From: Chloroflexota bacterium
GTDB taxonomy: Bacteria > Chloroflexota > Anaerolineae > UBA4142
Direction: 5' to 3'
DNA length: 64,000 nucleotides
Assembly: GCA_016219275.1 (NCBI GenBank)
Contig: JACRBM010000052.1
Location: 62,001 to 126,000, forward strand
Shown here: piece by piece, positions 7,765 to 17,819 of the stretch
Layout of the letters: each line of letters starts with the position of its first letter
Numbering within the stretch: the first letter of the stretch is position 1
Program-made: the position numbers and the translations under genes
Notes under the pieces: generated by a model
Seen by the model: only the letters and a program-made list of their open reading frames with translations
Told to the model about the DNA's origin: nothing
Database searches by the model: none

Positions 7765-8859
7765 CTACTGCGGCGTCAATCCCGGCAACGGATATCCGCG
7801 CCAGTACTTGCGAAGCACGGCGGCGACCGGCTTTTCGGAATAGTCGAGCCGGAAAACGCCAAAGTGATTTTCCGGCGAATCCGTTTGAATCGGAGGATTG
7901 CCCGCCAAGCCAATCGGAAAATCTACGAGCGCCCAGAAAACCGAGCCGCACATTTTGTTCTCTTCGAGCGCGGCGAGAATTGTTTCGTAATGCGCGGCTT
8001 GATCGCGCTCGGTGAACGCGCCATCCGGTCCAGGTCCGCCAGTCGCCAAACCGAATTCTTGCAGTAGCACCGGCTTGGTCGTTTGCGTTTTGTAGAATTT
8101 GAGCAGGTCGTTCATGCGCTCGGCTTTGTCGTAAAAATGAAAACACCAAAAGTCGAGATACTTGTCGAGCGCGGGTATGTACTGCGCGCGGGCGCGATCA
8201 ATCCAACCGATCGTTTGCAAATGATGCGGGTCGAGTCGGCGAATTTCTTCGGAGACGTGTTTGAAGAACGCGATCACCGCGTCGGCGTTGAATTGACGCA
8301 ACGCGCGATCCGGCTCGTTCTGCAAATCCCAGCACAGGATACGCGGGTCGTTGATAAAGGGCGGCAGTAATTCTTCGAGGTACGCGTCGGCGATCCAGTG
8401 ATTCTGCGGCAGATAGAACGACCAGTCCATGCTGTCGAACAGTGTGAAAATCACTTTGAGATTCAATCGCCCGGCGATATCGAGAAACTCGCGCACGTTC
8501 GCCATGTACCGCGCTATCGGCGCAAAATAGTCGTCGCGGCGCTGTTGCGCTTTGGTGTTGTCGAGCGACGCGTTGAAATCAATGAACATCCGCACGACGT
8601 TCGCACCCAGGTTCGCGCCGAGGATGAGTTCGCGTTCGGTGACGCGCGGCTCCCACTCGCCGACGTTGAACGTGCGCCAGGGATGTACGCGCGGATAATA
8701 GTTGAAGCCGCGAATCGGAAACCGCACGCCGCGATCATAGAATTGATCGCCGCGCACTGTGACGAGTGACGACGACTCTTGCGCGGTGATTGGCATCGTC
8801 GGCGTGAGCGCGCCGCCTACAAGTGCGGCGGCAAGTTTGAGAAAATCTCGACGGGTCAA
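7765..8859 (-). CDS. Exported glycoside hydrolase, GH5-like TIM barrel
   Basis: 364 aa with a twin-arginine-type leader (MTRRDFLKLAAALVGGALTP). The barrel opens with IRGFNYYPRVHPW. The acid/base Glu lies in CWDLQNEPDRA near residue 170 and the nucleophile Glu in VLLQEFGLATGG near residue 250, the spacing of clan GH-A (GH5-type) retaining enzymes. The likely substrate is a beta-mannan or beta-glucan; specificity cannot be read. Tat export suggests that it folds before secretion. No other sugar-utilisation gene is adjacent. Confidence 0.8.
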   Translation of the reverse strand: MTRRDFLKLAAALVGGALTPTMPITAQESSSLVTVRGDQFYDRGVRFPIRGFNYYPRVHPWRTFNVGEWEPRVTERELILGANLGANVVRMFIDFNASLDNTKAQQRRDDYFAPIARYMANVREFLDIAGRLNLKVIFTLFDSMDWSFYLPQNHWIADAYLEELLPPFINDPRILCWDLQNEPDRALRQFNADAVIAFFKHVSEEIRRLDPHHLQTIGWIDRARAQYIPALDKYLDFWCFHFYDKAERMNDLLKFYKTQTTKPVLLQEFGLATGGPGPDGAFTERDQAAHYETILAALEENKMCGSVFWALVDFPIGLAGNPPIQTDSPENHFGVFRLDYSEKPVAAVLRKYWRGYPLPGLTPQ

Positions 8860-8865
8860 AAAGAA

Positions 8866-8907
8866 CCCCCCACGCTAACCCTCCCCCGCTTGGCAGGAGA
8901 GGGAGCA
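8866..8907. repeat. Short repeat (CTAACCCTCCCCCG family)
   Basis: CACGCTAACCCTCCCCCGC followed by GGCAGGAGAGGGAG. The CCCTAACCCTCCCCCG word returns at the carB end (37347-37464), so this is a two-copy family. Confidence 0.6.
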
Positions 8908-8908
8908 T

Positions 8909-10150
8909 TCAATCATCTGGCACGAGCGATTTGATGACGTTCAAATCCATCACCGGCATCCAACCGTACAGGTACGCTTTGGCGTACTCGCGAAAACCAT
9001 AGCGGCTGACGACGCGGCGAGACATTGGCTCGGCGTGAATCGCGGCGATGTGATACCCGCGCGCGTGCGCGTCCTCCAAGCGTCGCCGCAGCAACGTCGA
9101 ATAGATTCGGCGGCTGCGAAATTCCGGCAACGTGGACGCACCACCCAGGTAGGCGATGCCCCCGCGCAGAACAATGCGCGCGTCGGCGACCGCCGCGCCA
9201 CCCAGCCGCGCCAAGTAGTGAATTTCTTCTTCGCGAAACTTGGGATTCTTGAGCCGCTCATACATGCCTGGGCGCCGTTCGTCCACCTGCGCGGGCGTCC
9301 AATTGAAACACGTCGCGATGATCCGCAATTTCTCTTCGATCACTCGGTCGTCCGAACCATCCACGAGATCAATCGTCACTTCGGGGTTGACTGGAATATC
9401 GAGCCGATCCAATCTCACGCGCGCCATGATCGCTTGATCGCCCGCGAGCGCGAAACCATGCCGCTCCAAGCGTTCGCGCAAATCGAGCGGCGTGTCGAAC
9501 GGATTGACGAACCAACAAAATCCAATGTGGCGCGCGCGATGATACGCGATCACCTCTTCGATTTTCGCGTCCGCTTCCGCCGCGCTCCAGCGCACATTCG
9601 CGATGCCATTACTGCCGGGATGCGCGTCGCCCGAACCCCAACGCGAAGCCGAGAGACTTTGCGTGCCGCTCACGATTGGGGGCATCCATTCGTACACATC
9701 CCACGCGTACTGCATCGAATCGAACAGGCGATTGATCTCGTCATCAGTCAGCGTCGCCGGCGCAATCCAATGCTTGTCGCGGCGGGCGCTCGGAATCGGC
9801 GCAGGCGCATAGAGATCAATCATCTCGATGCGATCCTCGCGCAGCGTCAAGAACGCCGCGCGATTGTGCTCGACGTAGCGTTCGTGCTCGGTTGCTTGAA
9901 TGCGAAATTGCATCGCGACGCAATCGCCTTCGCTCACCGCTGAAAGCATTTGGACACGCGCATCGCGCCACATCGCCGATTCGTCGAGCAACCGGCGCAC
10001 GACGCGTTCGCGCGGGCGATGCGCCTCGCTGCTTGGTACACCGCTGAGGCGCAGACCGGCATCGGGCGCGAGAATCGCGTCGAACCGCGCCGCATCGTTG
10101 GCGACGAGCGCGTCGAGAAATTGTTGGGCGATGGATTTGAAATCACTCAT
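8909..10150 (-). CDS. SnoaL-like domain fused to GNAT acetyltransferase
   Basis: 413 aa from the ATG at 10150 (GGAGG 7 nt upstream). Residues about 1-130 look like a SnoaL/NTF2-like cone: FLDALVANDAARFDAILAPD at the start and an EHERYVEHNRAAFLTLRED strand later. The C-terminal half is a GNAT N-acetyltransferase with GGIAYLGGASTLPEFRSRRI as the acetyl-CoA loop and VSRYGFREYAKAYLYGW at the end. The middle (about 140-270) may be a degenerate second GNAT half. The fusion suggests small-molecule binding plus acetylation, but the substrate is unknown. Confidence 0.75.
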   Translation of the reverse strand: MSDFKSIAQQFLDALVANDAARFDAILAPDAGLRLSGVPSSEAHRPRERVVRRLLDESAMWRDARVQMLSAVSEGDCVAMQFRIQATEHERYVEHNRAAFLTLREDRIEMIDLYAPAPIPSARRDKHWIAPATLTDDEINRLFDSMQYAWDVYEWMPPIVSGTQSLSASRWGSGDAHPGSNGIANVRWSAAEADAKIEEVIAYHRARHIGFCWFVNPFDTPLDLRERLERHGFALAGDQAIMARVRLDRLDIPVNPEVTIDLVDGSDDRVIEEKLRIIATCFNWTPAQVDERRPGMYERLKNPKFREEEIHYLARLGGAAVADARIVLRGGIAYLGGASTLPEFRSRRIYSTLLRRRLEDAHARGYHIAAIHAEPMSRRVVSRYGFREYAKAYLYGWMPVMDLNVIKSLVPDD

Positions 10151-10207
10151 TGGTTGATCCTCCTGCAACTCGCGCCGAGTATATCACGCGTCGCGTGGAA
10201 AAACAAA

Positions 10208-10233
10208 GACGCTCGCCTTTTCAGACGAGCGTC
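10208..10233 (-). terminator. Intrinsic terminator after the FN3-like gene
   Basis: Stem GACGCTCG / CGAGCGTC (10208-10215 and 10226-10233). On the - strand it is followed by a T-rich run (complement of AAAAACAAA at 10198-10206), 25 nt after the stop of the FN3-like gene. Confidence 0.8.
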
Positions 10234-10257
10234 CAAGCCAAGTCATCCGCGCGCGGT

Positions 10258-10761
10258 TCAGCGCGACCGCAAAGCCAGGTTCAGTCCGCCGAGAACGATG
10301 GCAAGCGCGCCAACTCCCCAGCACACGCCGATCCACATGTCGGAACCGAATTGCGTTTCGAGACCGGTCACACCCACGGGCGGATGGCGCACGCCCTTGC
10401 CGCTGATCTCGACATCCTCCAACTGATAGTAGTACGTTTGACCCGATTGTACGTCGTTATCGAAATATTTGTACGTGCCGCCAATTTTCGCGTCGTTGAC
10501 GGCGGGAATGAGTTGGGCGTTGATGCGCGCGTACGGTCCATCCGCGCGCGCGCTCCGATAGATGTTGTAACCGGCAGTATGGACTTCGCTCGTAGTTCGC
10601 CACGTAAGTTCTCCATGACTGGTTACGCCTTGACGCACGACGCGCGCGTTGAACGCGACAAGTGTGACCGCCGCTTGCGCCGATGTACTCACCGCGCTCA
10701 GAGACATTATCACGCCACCCAGGATCGCGAACAAAATAATCAGCAATGCTCGGCTTGCCAT
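10258..10761 (-). CDS. Exported FN3-like domain protein with C-terminal membrane helix
   Basis: 167 aa from the ATG at 10761, which has GGAAGGAGAGGAAT just upstream. An N-terminal signal or anchor (ALLIILFAILGGVIMSLSAV) is followed by an FN3-like beta-sandwich (HGELTWRTTSEVHTAGYNIY ... YKYFDNDVQSGQTYYYQLED). A C-terminal membrane helix follows (IGVCWGVGALAIVLGGLNLA) with a short basic end. This kind of WRT(T/A)SE..N.GY.IYRS domain is common in extracellular proteins as an adhesion or spacer module. Its partner is unknown. Confidence 0.7.
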   Translation of the reverse strand: MASRALLIILFAILGGVIMSLSAVSTSAQAAVTLVAFNARVVRQGVTSHGELTWRTTSEVHTAGYNIYRSARADGPYARINAQLIPAVNDAKIGGTYKYFDNDVQSGQTYYYQLEDVEISGKGVRHPPVGVTGLETQFGSDMWIGVCWGVGALAIVLGGLNLALRSR

Positions 10762-11090
10762 ATTCCTCTCCTTCCAATAAAGACAAAGACGTTGCCAAGG
10801 CAACGTCTCTGCATTGAGAACGTTCGTGATGAGTTGTGCTGCGCCAGTTCGCTTGATCGCGCGCTGTCCGCAACTCATGCGGCGACACACCCAATATTTT
10901 TCTAACTTGATTATCCGCGCTTGATCTTGCAAAGCCGTAACAATCCAAGTAACAAAATCGTAACAAAAAAGCCCCGCGTGGTCGCTGGCGGCGGAAACCT
11001 CGCGGGGCTGATCGGTCTAGGCGACATGCTAAAAATTCGTCAGAGAATAACTTTTCAGATCATGGATTGGAACGCTTCGGCGCGCGTTCG
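10762..11090. other. Gene-free stretch with two hairpins
   Basis: This 329-bp gap holds a palindrome at 10787-10808 (AGACGTTGCC, 2-nt loop, GGCAACGTCT) just upstream of the FN3-like ribosome site, and the terminator at 10970-11009. Between them (10809-10965) no coding frame or clear promoter is seen, only loose ATGAGTTG/CAACTCAT complementarity. Confidence 0.6.
10970..11009 (-). terminator. Intrinsic terminator of the two-component operon
   Basis: Stem AGCCCCGCG / CGCGGGGCT (10970-10978 and 11001-11009) with a 22-nt loop. On the - strand it is followed by TTTTTTGTTA (complement of 10960-10969). It lies about 80 nt after the response-regulator stop. Confidence 0.85.
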
Positions 11091-11792
11091 CTACATATCC
11101 GTTTCCTTGCTTTGAAACTTGTACCCCACGCCGTGAACCGTCACGATATAACGCGGGTTCGACGGGTCATGTTCAATTTTGCGACGCAGGCGCGAGATGG
11201 CGACCTTGACGACCTCGTCGTTCTCGTCCGCTTCATAACCCCACACCGCCGCGATAATATCCGACGCGCTGAGAACCACTTCGCGATTCCGCATCAAGTA
11301 GTGCAGCAAATCGAACTCGGTGCGCGTCAGTTGCGTTGCCGCACCAGCCACGCTCACCTCGCGCGCGTTGGGGTCGAGTTTGATGTCGCCCAACGCGAGC
11401 GGCAACGCCATTTTGGGCTGGCTGGTGCTGTCGCTCGTACTGCGCCGCAACAACGACTGTGCCCGCGCGCGCAACTCGCGCGGACGAAACGGCTTGACGA
11501 GGTAATCGTCCGCGCCGAGTTCGAGCGCGCTAACGACGTGATCTTCATCACCCAACCCGGTGAGCACGATGATCGGCACATCGCCGTCGCGCCGTGCGTC
11601 TTTCAGCACTTCCATGCCATTGCGTTTCGGCATCATCAAATCGAGTACGACGAGATCCGGCGCTTCGGCTTTAAGCGCGCGCAGAGCCATCTCGCCGTCG
11701 AACGCGGTGACGACGGAATAACCCGCGCGTTGAAACGTGTAGCGCAACAAATCCACCAAGTCGCGATCATCGTCCGCCAACAATACTTTCAT
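11091..11792 (-). CDS. OmpR/PhoB-family response regulator
   Basis: 233 aa. Receiver domain, residues 1-118: acidic pocket LLADDDRD, phospho-acceptor Asp in VVLDLMMP near residue 50, Thr in IIVLTG and Lys in DDYLVKPF. The winged-helix DNA-binding domain covers about 135-230, with LTRTEFDLLHYLMRNREVVL and the recognition-helix segment VVKVAISRLRRKIEHDP. It starts 4 nt after the stop of the histidine kinase gene, so the pair is one operon. Target promoters are not visible; the C25 peptidase gene just upstream is one candidate. Confidence 0.95.
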   Translation of the reverse strand: MKVLLADDDRDLVDLLRYTFQRAGYSVVTAFDGEMALRALKAEAPDLVVLDLMMPKRNGMEVLKDARRDGDVPIIVLTGLGDEDHVVSALELGADDYLVKPFRPRELRARAQSLLRRSTSDSTSQPKMALPLALGDIKLDPNAREVSVAGAATQLTRTEFDLLHYLMRNREVVLSASDIIAAVWGYEADENDEVVKVAISRLRRKIEHDPSNPRYIVTVHGVGYKFQSKETDM

Positions 11793-11796
11793 CGCG

Positions 11797-14010
11797 TTAC
11801 GCCTTTTTGCTTTCGGGCGACTCGACGCGCGGGAGACTGAACCAGAACGTCGTGCCTTCGCCCACGCGACTCTCCACGCCGATTTGACCGCCGTGCAACT
11901 GCACGATTTCGCGCGCGAGCGCCAAGCCCAAGCCGATGCCAATGCCTTCTTCCTCGGCGCGTCTGCCGCGATAAAATCGTTGAAAGAGCCGCGACTGTTC
12001 TTCGGGTTGAATGCCCGGTCCGCGATCCGTCACGCGAAGCGTGACGAAACTCTCGGCGTTTTCCGCCGTGAAGGTGATCGGTTCGCCTTCGGGACCGTAC
12101 TTGCTCGCGTTCGTCAGCAAGTTGATGAGCACCTGCGTGATGCGCGCCCGATCCGCCAAAACGATACACCCCGCCAAACTCTCCAACCGCACCTGCGCCG
12201 ACTGCGCGCGACCTTGCAAGAGCGGCGTCATTTGATCGAGCGCGTCTTCGATCAGACTGCTCAAGCGTACCGGCATGGTCCGCACGCGAAAGCGCCCGGC
12301 TTGGATGTTCCCCACGTCAATCAAATTCTCGACCAAGCCCTGGAATTTGACGACCGCGCGTTGCATCGCGCGCAACATCACACCCAGGTCTTGCTTGCTC
12401 ATCGTCGCGTAATCTTCGGCAAGCAATTCGATGGAGGCGCGGAGCGAGGCAAGCGGTCCGCGAAATTCGTGCGCCGCGTTCATGATGAATTCATCTTTCG
12501 CGCGCACGAGTTGTTCTTGCGTCGTCGCGTCGTACAGAATATGCACAAAGCCCGCCGCCGCGCCGTCCAACTGAACCTGGGTCGAAATGACGTCGAGCTT
12601 GAGTTGCGGTCGCGCGCACAAGGGAAACCGTCCGCGCACGACTAACTCGTGTTCGTTGGTCATGTCCACTTCGCCTAACGCCCACGTCGTTGCGGACGCG
12701 CCATTGGCTTGTCCGTCCGCGCAAAACACGTGGTGCCACCGTTGTCCGATCAAACTCGCGCGACTCTGCTGGAGCAACGCTTCCGCCGCCGAGTTGACCG
12801 CGGCGATGACCAAGTTGTGATCGCTGATGATCGCCGCCGCGCCCATGCTTTGAATCACCGCGGCATAACGATTGTGCTCTAACGTGGCAGTTTGCAACGC
12901 GTGGCGCAACTGGTCGCGCGTGCGATCTAATTCGCGCGCCAGGTCGCCCAGTTCATCGTTCCGCGCCAAACGGATGGGATTCGACAGATCGCCGTGCGCC
13001 ATTGCGCGCGCCGCGCCGCTCAACTGGCGCAGCGGTCGGGTCAAGTGGCGACTGAATAGGTACGCGCCTACACCTAACCCAATCGCAATCACAATAATGC
13101 TAATGCCAAACGTTCTGAAGAGATTCGCGCGCAAAGTATCTATCGCGCTCGCTGAAACGCCGATCCCGTACATTCCCCCGTTCGTCGCCGCAAATTGCAT
13201 CGGTTTGAACTTGAACAAATAATTGCCAATGTCCGTTTCCACGGTTACGAAACCGCTGGCGCGTCCCTCACGCTGCGCTTTGAGAATCGCCGCGGGCGCG
13301 GTCTTGCCGCCCCAGACAAGCCCCTGCACATCCGTCAGCGTGATAATGTACAAGTTGTCGTGGTAAACAATCGCGATTTCTTGATCCAGCTTGCGGAAGC
13401 GGTACTGGAGAAAACTACGGTCGAGGTAGAAACCCAAATACAGTGTACCACTGGGCAACGATTTTCCGTTCGCATAAATTGGCAGAATCACGCGTCCCTG
13501 CAAACGCCCGGCATTATCCTGCGCCAAACCCGCCACGCGTTTGCCCTCGCGCGCGTCCGCCATGCCCGGCAAATCAAGACCGGTGGTGTGCGTCAACGCC
13601 GCGTACTCGCCGAGACGCACCAAGGACCTGCTCTCGGTGTCACAAACCAAAAGGGAATCTACAATGTTCACTCCAGTCCACGGTTCGAGATATTTGGCGA
13701 GCGTCGCGCTATCGCGCGCGTGGACAAGCTCGTTGAACGTCTTTTGCTCCACGAGCCAATCACCGAGCGTCGTCAATTCGCGCGTCGCGCGCACCAGGTC
13801 GGTTTGAAAACCATCTAGCCCGTCTTCGATCTCGATCTCGGCTTGGGCGCGCGCTTGTTGCCCGGTTTCCAGCCACGCCGCGCTTTCGGCGATTAGCAAC
13901 GCGAGCGCCAGCGCCAAGACACCCAGATAGATTTGCGCCGCAATCCCCACGCGTGGGAGACGGAATCGGTGGGGCGACGGGGATGAATCATCATTGCGAT
14001 GTTCGACCAT
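11797..14010 (-). CDS. Membrane sensor histidine kinase (extracellular sensor-HAMP-PAS-HisKA-HATPase)
   Basis: 737 aa from the ATG at 14010; an upstream ATG at 14070 lacks any ribosome site. Membrane helix 1 at about 20-42, a large extracytoplasmic sensor (about 45-285), membrane helix 2 near 290-310, HAMP (RHLTRPLRQLSGAARAMAHG), a PAS-like segment, HisKA with the phospho-His in HEFRGPLASLRAS, and HATPase_c with VLINLLTNASKYG, DRGPGIQPEEQ and GIGLGLALAREIV. The sensor contains two Cache-like halves, hinting at a soluble extracellular ligand. Partner of the response regulator 4 nt downstream. Confidence 0.93.
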   Translation of the reverse strand: MVEHRNDDSSPSPHRFRLPRVGIAAQIYLGVLALALALLIAESAAWLETGQQARAQAEIEIEDGLDGFQTDLVRATRELTTLGDWLVEQKTFNELVHARDSATLAKYLEPWTGVNIVDSLLVCDTESRSLVRLGEYAALTHTTGLDLPGMADAREGKRVAGLAQDNAGRLQGRVILPIYANGKSLPSGTLYLGFYLDRSFLQYRFRKLDQEIAIVYHDNLYIITLTDVQGLVWGGKTAPAAILKAQREGRASGFVTVETDIGNYLFKFKPMQFAATNGGMYGIGVSASAIDTLRANLFRTFGISIIVIAIGLGVGAYLFSRHLTRPLRQLSGAARAMAHGDLSNPIRLARNDELGDLARELDRTRDQLRHALQTATLEHNRYAAVIQSMGAAAIISDHNLVIAAVNSAAEALLQQSRASLIGQRWHHVFCADGQANGASATTWALGEVDMTNEHELVVRGRFPLCARPQLKLDVISTQVQLDGAAAGFVHILYDATTQEQLVRAKDEFIMNAAHEFRGPLASLRASIELLAEDYATMSKQDLGVMLRAMQRAVVKFQGLVENLIDVGNIQAGRFRVRTMPVRLSSLIEDALDQMTPLLQGRAQSAQVRLESLAGCIVLADRARITQVLINLLTNASKYGPEGEPITFTAENAESFVTLRVTDRGPGIQPEEQSRLFQRFYRGRRAEEEGIGIGLGLALAREIVQLHGGQIGVESRVGEGTTFWFSLPRVESPESKKA

Positions 14011-14162
14011 GGTTCCACTCACAGACGCACAGGTCTGATCGAAAAAAGTTGTCCCAGAACACGATTGCATTTTCGACGGGATTCGTCAAAATGTCAATGG
14101 GAGAAAACCCTCGACATTGGGCGTTCTCCCAAACGCGGCAGGTGATTTGATTGCGGCAAGAT

Positions 14163-17100
14163 TTATTTGATGACGAACGGCAACGAGACGCTGAAGGGAG
14201 CCAATTTGATACCGCCACCGCCGCTGGGGGTCTTTATCGGCGTAGCAGTCGGTGTGCGCGTGTTCGTCGCGGTCGCGGTTGCGGTCGCGGTTGCAGTTGG
14301 CATCGCGGTTGGCGTGCGCGTGTTCGTCGCGGTTGCAGTTGGCATTGCGGTTGGCGTGCGTGTGTTCGTCGCGGTTGCAGTTGGCGTGCGCGTGCTCGTC
14401 GCCGTTGGCATCGCGGTCGGCGTGCGTGTGTTCGTCGCAGTCGCAGTTGCAGTTGCGGTCGGTGTGTTCGTCGCGGTTGCAGTTGCAGTTGCGGTCGGTG
14501 TGTTCGTTGCAGTCGCGGTTGCAGTTACGTTCGCGGTTGGCGTGTTCGTCGCAATTGCGGTCGGTGTCGGCGTGGGCGCGCTTGCGCCGGGCGTGACGAT
14601 GCGCGTGGCTGGATCGCCAAAGAGCATGAAAACATCAATTGAATCGCGATACGCGCCGCCGGCGTTCTGCCACAAATTCGTTTTGCCGTAAATCGCGGCT
14701 TGCCCGATCTGCGTGAGTCCTTGTTGACTGATCGCTTCGAAGAAACCGCGATCCAGAAAATCCTGACCCGCCGCCAAACCCAGTCCGGCGGAGGACCAAC
14801 TGGCGAGCATTCCTTTTCCGGCAACGCGCACACTCGACTCGCCCAAACTGGAAAAGCCGGGCATGTGAAAGTAGCCGACATAGCACGAGAGCGACAACAT
14901 CACCGGAAATTTGTCCGTGTTGGTTAGCGCGTTCAAATCGCTCACCTGGAAAATGTACTCGGTTGCCCACGAACCCATAAAGCCATGCCCGACATAGTTG
15001 ACGACGACATCGCCGCCGCTAATGTCCGCGATCAAGGCGTCGCGCGCCGCCGCGCCGGTCGTGTACGGCGATTGATTGTAGTAGATGCGACTCGCGGTGT
15101 ACGGCGCGGGCAAGTACCACGCATCGGTCGCGATCAAATCGGAATACAACCAAAAATTGCCCGCGCTGTCCGGGTTGTCGGTCACGAATGTGACCTTGTT
15201 CCGCCAATCGCCGGCGGGCGGGTTTTGTTCGTTGCTCAGAATTTTCGCAACCATCGCGTCCACATCCGCCGCGCTGTTCGCCGGCAATCGTCCGATTGCC
15301 ATGTTCGGCAAATTGTTGTCGGGATTGAACGTCACGTAACGATTGTCGCTCGCCGTTTCGCCGATCCACAAATCCACAAATTTCATGTACGGCGGAATCC
15401 AGTTTGGCTCGTTCGTACCGAGATTGTTTTTGAAATCGTAATGTCCATCGCCGACCAACAACACGAATGCCGGCGCGGGCGCTTGCCAATTCGCGTACGT
15501 GTAGGCGAGAAAATCATAGATCGCTTGCGCGTCCAGCAAGCCATCGCTAAATTCATCGTAGATGTCTTGAACATCTACGACGCGCACGCGCATCGCTTGC
15601 GTCGCGCGAAATGCCGCGAGCGGTTGAATGTTCGCGCTGAACGCGCTAGGCGTGATCGCGATGTAATCCGCGCCGTTGCCTGGGTCGCGCAAGTTGGACG
15701 GCGTGTCGAGTGTGAGCCAGACCGGCGTTTGGCGTTGTGCGTTCGTCAGCGCGAGGTACTCGCGCGGCGAAGTGACTGAATCGGCGAACGTCGCGGTGTA
15801 CGGCGCGCCCACCGAGCTAATGCTTGCGCCCGTGATGCGCGCGACATTCGCGGGGTCGCTAATGTCGAACACCGCGATATTCGCGTTGCTGAATCCGCCG
15901 GCGGCGTACTGCCAGGTTCCATTCGTCGCGATGCGAAAACGCAACGTGTCGGTGACCGCCGTGAATGCGCTGGCGTAACTCAAATCGAAATTGTTGATGA
16001 ACACATTACTGCCCGAACCGATCTCGTTGACGCGCAACGTGTTCGTGCCGGCGACTAACAACGTGTGCGCGACGGACAACGTGACTGTGCGTTCGGTGAT
16101 GCCCCACCAGGTCGCATCGTCGAGCAGGGTACCGTTCAACGAAATCTGCGTTCGATGCGCGATATTGTTCGCGCCAGTCAGCCGCACTTGCAACGTATCG
16201 GAGTACGTGCCGCTCGCCAAATTCGCCAGGTCGAATGGATAGTCGGCGTACGTTGTGCCGTTCGGCACATAATTCCAAAACCAATGATCCGCGCCGTCCA
16301 CCATCGGAATGCCGGAACGAAAGAGTTTGTCTTGTTCGAGATGCGTCGTCGCGGTGAAGGACGCCGCAGGCGTTCCCGCGCCGCTGTTGTTGCGCGTTGT
16401 CATACGTTTGCCCGCGCCGTCGCCAAACGTGAGCCAATAGATGTTCGTATTCGTGTAACGCGTCTGCGCCGCTTGTCCGAAAAATTCGACAACGCCGTCG
16501 CCCGCGCCGCTGCACTGCCCGCTCATCGCGATCGCGAGTTCGCCATCATTCTTGAAAATCTTGAGCGTGTTCAAGTCGAGTGTCGCCGTATTGATCCCCG
16601 CGCTCTGCAATTGCGCGCAGGTGATTTGATAAATGCCGTCGCGATTGACCGCGATCTTGTACCACGCCCCGCCGGACTGCGTTACGCGCGGCGATGCCGG
16701 CGCGCGCGCGGCGCGGGGGGCGCGCCAACTTTGCGCGCTCGCATAGTTGACGAGCGTTTTCTGGAAAATCGAATCGAACGCGCCTTCGCTCACCGCGCTT
16801 GCCGGCGCGCGGTACGCGCCGCCTGGATACGTGAACGTGATCTCGACGCGCACGCGGCGATGGAACGCGAGTTGGCGCGTCGCGGGATTGTATTGGAACG
16901 GGCGAATCTCGATGGAGGCGAATGCTTGGCTGCGCCACACACCAGTCGAACCGATGCGCGCGACATTTGCCGGATAGAATTGATTCGCCGCGTAGGTCGC
17001 GGCATCGGCGATGTACGCGCTACCTGTGCGAACCGGCAACGGCTGGCTCGGCGCGTATTGAATTTGGTCGGTCGGGACGGGCAAGACCGGATTCACGAGC

Positions 17101-17456
17101 GTTACGTTTTGCGCGTCGTCGGCAGTGATTTTAAGCGACGGCTGCGCGCCGGGGGGAATGCCGATGAGCGCGCCTTTGGTCGGCAATTGCGGCTTGCCGC
17201 TTTCGAGCATGAAATCCAAATCGGGAACGGAGAGAAACGTGTAGTTCGTGCTACCAACCTGACGTGTACTCGTGTCATACCCACTCACCGTCAGTTCGAG
17301 CACGACACGGCTCGTATCGGATTGCAGAACGCGCAACTGGGCTGGGGTCGCCGCGCGTGCGGTCGCAGGAGAGAAGGTGAGCCACGCGCCAAAAATCAGC
17401 GCCACAAACATCCCGCGTTTGAATATCCCACGGGCGCGGCTAGAAAAAATCGCCAT
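14163..17456 (-). CDS. Secreted C25 (gingipain-type) cysteine peptidase
   Basis: 1097 aa with a basic signal peptide (hydrophobic [13 protein letters not shown]). The N-terminal third resembles a propeptide ([20 protein letters not shown]). The peptidase C25 domain covers about 590-960: [25 protein letters not shown], catalytic His in VVNYVGHG (about residue 823) and Cys in MLSLSCYVG (about 857). A Thr/Pro/Asn/Ala low-complexity stalk (about 960-1075) leads to a short hydrophobic end. Preceded by a c-di-GMP riboswitch and terminator, so expression should track c-di-GMP. Confidence 0.88.
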   Translation of the reverse strand: MAIFSSRARGIFKRGMFVALIFGAWLTFSPATARAATPAQLRVLQSDTSRVVLELTVSGYDTSTRQVGSTNYTFLSVPDLDFMLESGKPQLPTKGALIGIPPGAQPSLKITADDAQNVTLVNPVLPVPTDQIQYAPSQPLPVRTGSAYIADAATYAANQFYPANVARIGSTGVWRSQAFASIEIRPFQYNPATRQLAFHRRVRVEITFTYPGGAYRAPASAVSEGAFDSIFQKTLVNYASAQSWRAPRAARAPASPRVTQSGGAWYKIAVNRDGIYQITCAQLQSAGINTATLDLNTLKIFKNDGELAIAMSGQCSGAGDGVVEFFGQAAQTRYTNTNIYWLTFGDGAGKRMTTRNNSGAGTPAASFTATTHLEQDKLFRSGIPMVDGADHWFWNYVPNGTTYADYPFDLANLASGTYSDTLQVRLTGANNIAHRTQISLNGTLLDDATWWGITERTVTLSVAHTLLVAGTNTLRVNEIGSGSNVFINNFDLSYASAFTAVTDTLRFRIATNGTWQYAAGGFSNANIAVFDISDPANVARITGASISSVGAPYTATFADSVTSPREYLALTNAQRQTPVWLTLDTPSNLRDPGNGADYIAITPSAFSANIQPLAAFRATQAMRVRVVDVQDIYDEFSDGLLDAQAIYDFLAYTYANWQAPAPAFVLLVGDGHYDFKNNLGTNEPNWIPPYMKFVDLWIGETASDNRYVTFNPDNNLPNMAIGRLPANSAADVDAMVAKILSNEQNPPAGDWRNKVTFVTDNPDSAGNFWLYSDLIATDAWYLPAPYTASRIYYNQSPYTTGAAARDALIADISGGDVVVNYVGHGFMGSWATEYIFQVSDLNALTNTDKFPVMLSLSCYVGYFHMPGFSSLGESSVRVAGKGMLASWSSAGLGLAAGQDFLDRGFFEAISQQGLTQIGQAAIYGKTNLWQNAGGAYRDSIDVFMLFGDPATRIVTPGASAPTPTPTAIATNTPTANVTATATATNTPTATATATATNTPTATATATATNTRTPTAMPTATSTRTPTATATNTRTPTAMPTATATNTRTPTAMPTATATATATATNTRTPTATPIKTPSGGGGIKLAPFSVSLPFVIK
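14245..14577. repeat. Coding tandem repeat (TNTPTATA-type stalk)
   Basis: Degenerate tandem of GCGGTCGCGGTTGCAGTTGG-like units inside the C25 peptidase gene. On the coding (-) strand it gives iterated [11 protein letters not shown] and [12 protein letters not shown] units. It is expected to form an extended, probably glycosylated stalk and to vary in copy number. Confidence 0.85.
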
Positions 17457-17483
17457 TAGATTATCCCTCGCATGTAAAATTAA

Positions 17484-17600
17484 AGTAACCGTTCAGTCAA
17501 CCTTGCGAAGGTTCAGAAATAATCTTGCGACTAAATGTGCGTTGGCATCCCCGGTATCATCGAATTCCCAGGTGCTACACAACCTTCGCAAGATTCTGAA
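17484..17600. repeat. Inverted repeats in the C25 leader (AACCTTGCGAAGGTTC)
   Basis: CAACCTTGCGAAGGTTCAGA (near 17498) and AACCTTCGCAAGATTCTGAA (17581-17600) are near-complements. The first is also a palindrome by itself, so two exclusive foldings are possible between terminator and start codon. The word recurs at 60785-60850. Confidence 0.7.
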
Positions 17601-17607
17601 CCCTTAC

Positions 17608-17640
17608 AAATAAAAATCCGCTCCGAACAACCGAAGCGGA
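17608..17640 (-). terminator. Intrinsic terminator in the leader of the C25 peptidase gene
   Basis: Read on the - strand: TCCGCTTCGG, short loop, CGGAGCGGA, then TTTTTATTT. It lies 72 nt after the riboswitch aptamer and about 150 nt before the start codon, where a ligand-controlled transcription terminator would be expected. Confidence 0.75.
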
Positions 17641-17711
17641 CATCAAACGAACAAGAACAAGTCAATGGCAAATGGTCTACAACGACAACCAATATTGAGA
17701 TGGGCGTTCTC

Positions 17712-17797
17712 TTCGGCAGCTCGGCGACCATCGTCTTGCGACCTTAGGTCCGTAGCTTTGCGTCACCGGCTTTCGCCGGGTTTGCCTTTGTCGGAGG
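17712..17797 (-). ncRNA. Cyclic-di-GMP-I (GEMM) riboswitch aptamer
   Basis: The - strand has the GEMM-I core in order: GACAAAGGCAAACC, a GAAA tetraloop hairpin (CCGGCGAAAGCCGG), GACGCAAAGC, a variable helix, and GCCGAGCTGCCGA whose TGCC closes P1 with GGCA. The position equivalent to Vc2 G20 is G (complement of 17786), which predicts c-di-GMP rather than cGAMP selectivity. It sits between a promoter (17820-17848) and the terminator at 17608-17640, in the leader of the C25 peptidase gene. Recognised from conserved blocks, not by a covariance search. Confidence 0.85.
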
Positions 17798-17819
17798 GAT
17801 CTTTTTAATGTTCGGCTAT

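Noticed and set aside
10787-10808. Operator site for a dimeric repressor
   Set aside because: The perfect palindrome could be one, but it matches the design of the other dispersed hairpins and no regulator gene is adjacent.
14245-14577. Tandem repeats as a CRISPR array
   Set aside because: The units are short, have no unique spacers and are in frame in the C25 gene; they encode a Thr/Pro stalk.
16065-17459. Long + strand open frame (464 codons) opposite the C25 gene
   Set aside because: Arg/Ala-rich composition with no domain; a shadow of a GC-rich gene on the other strand.
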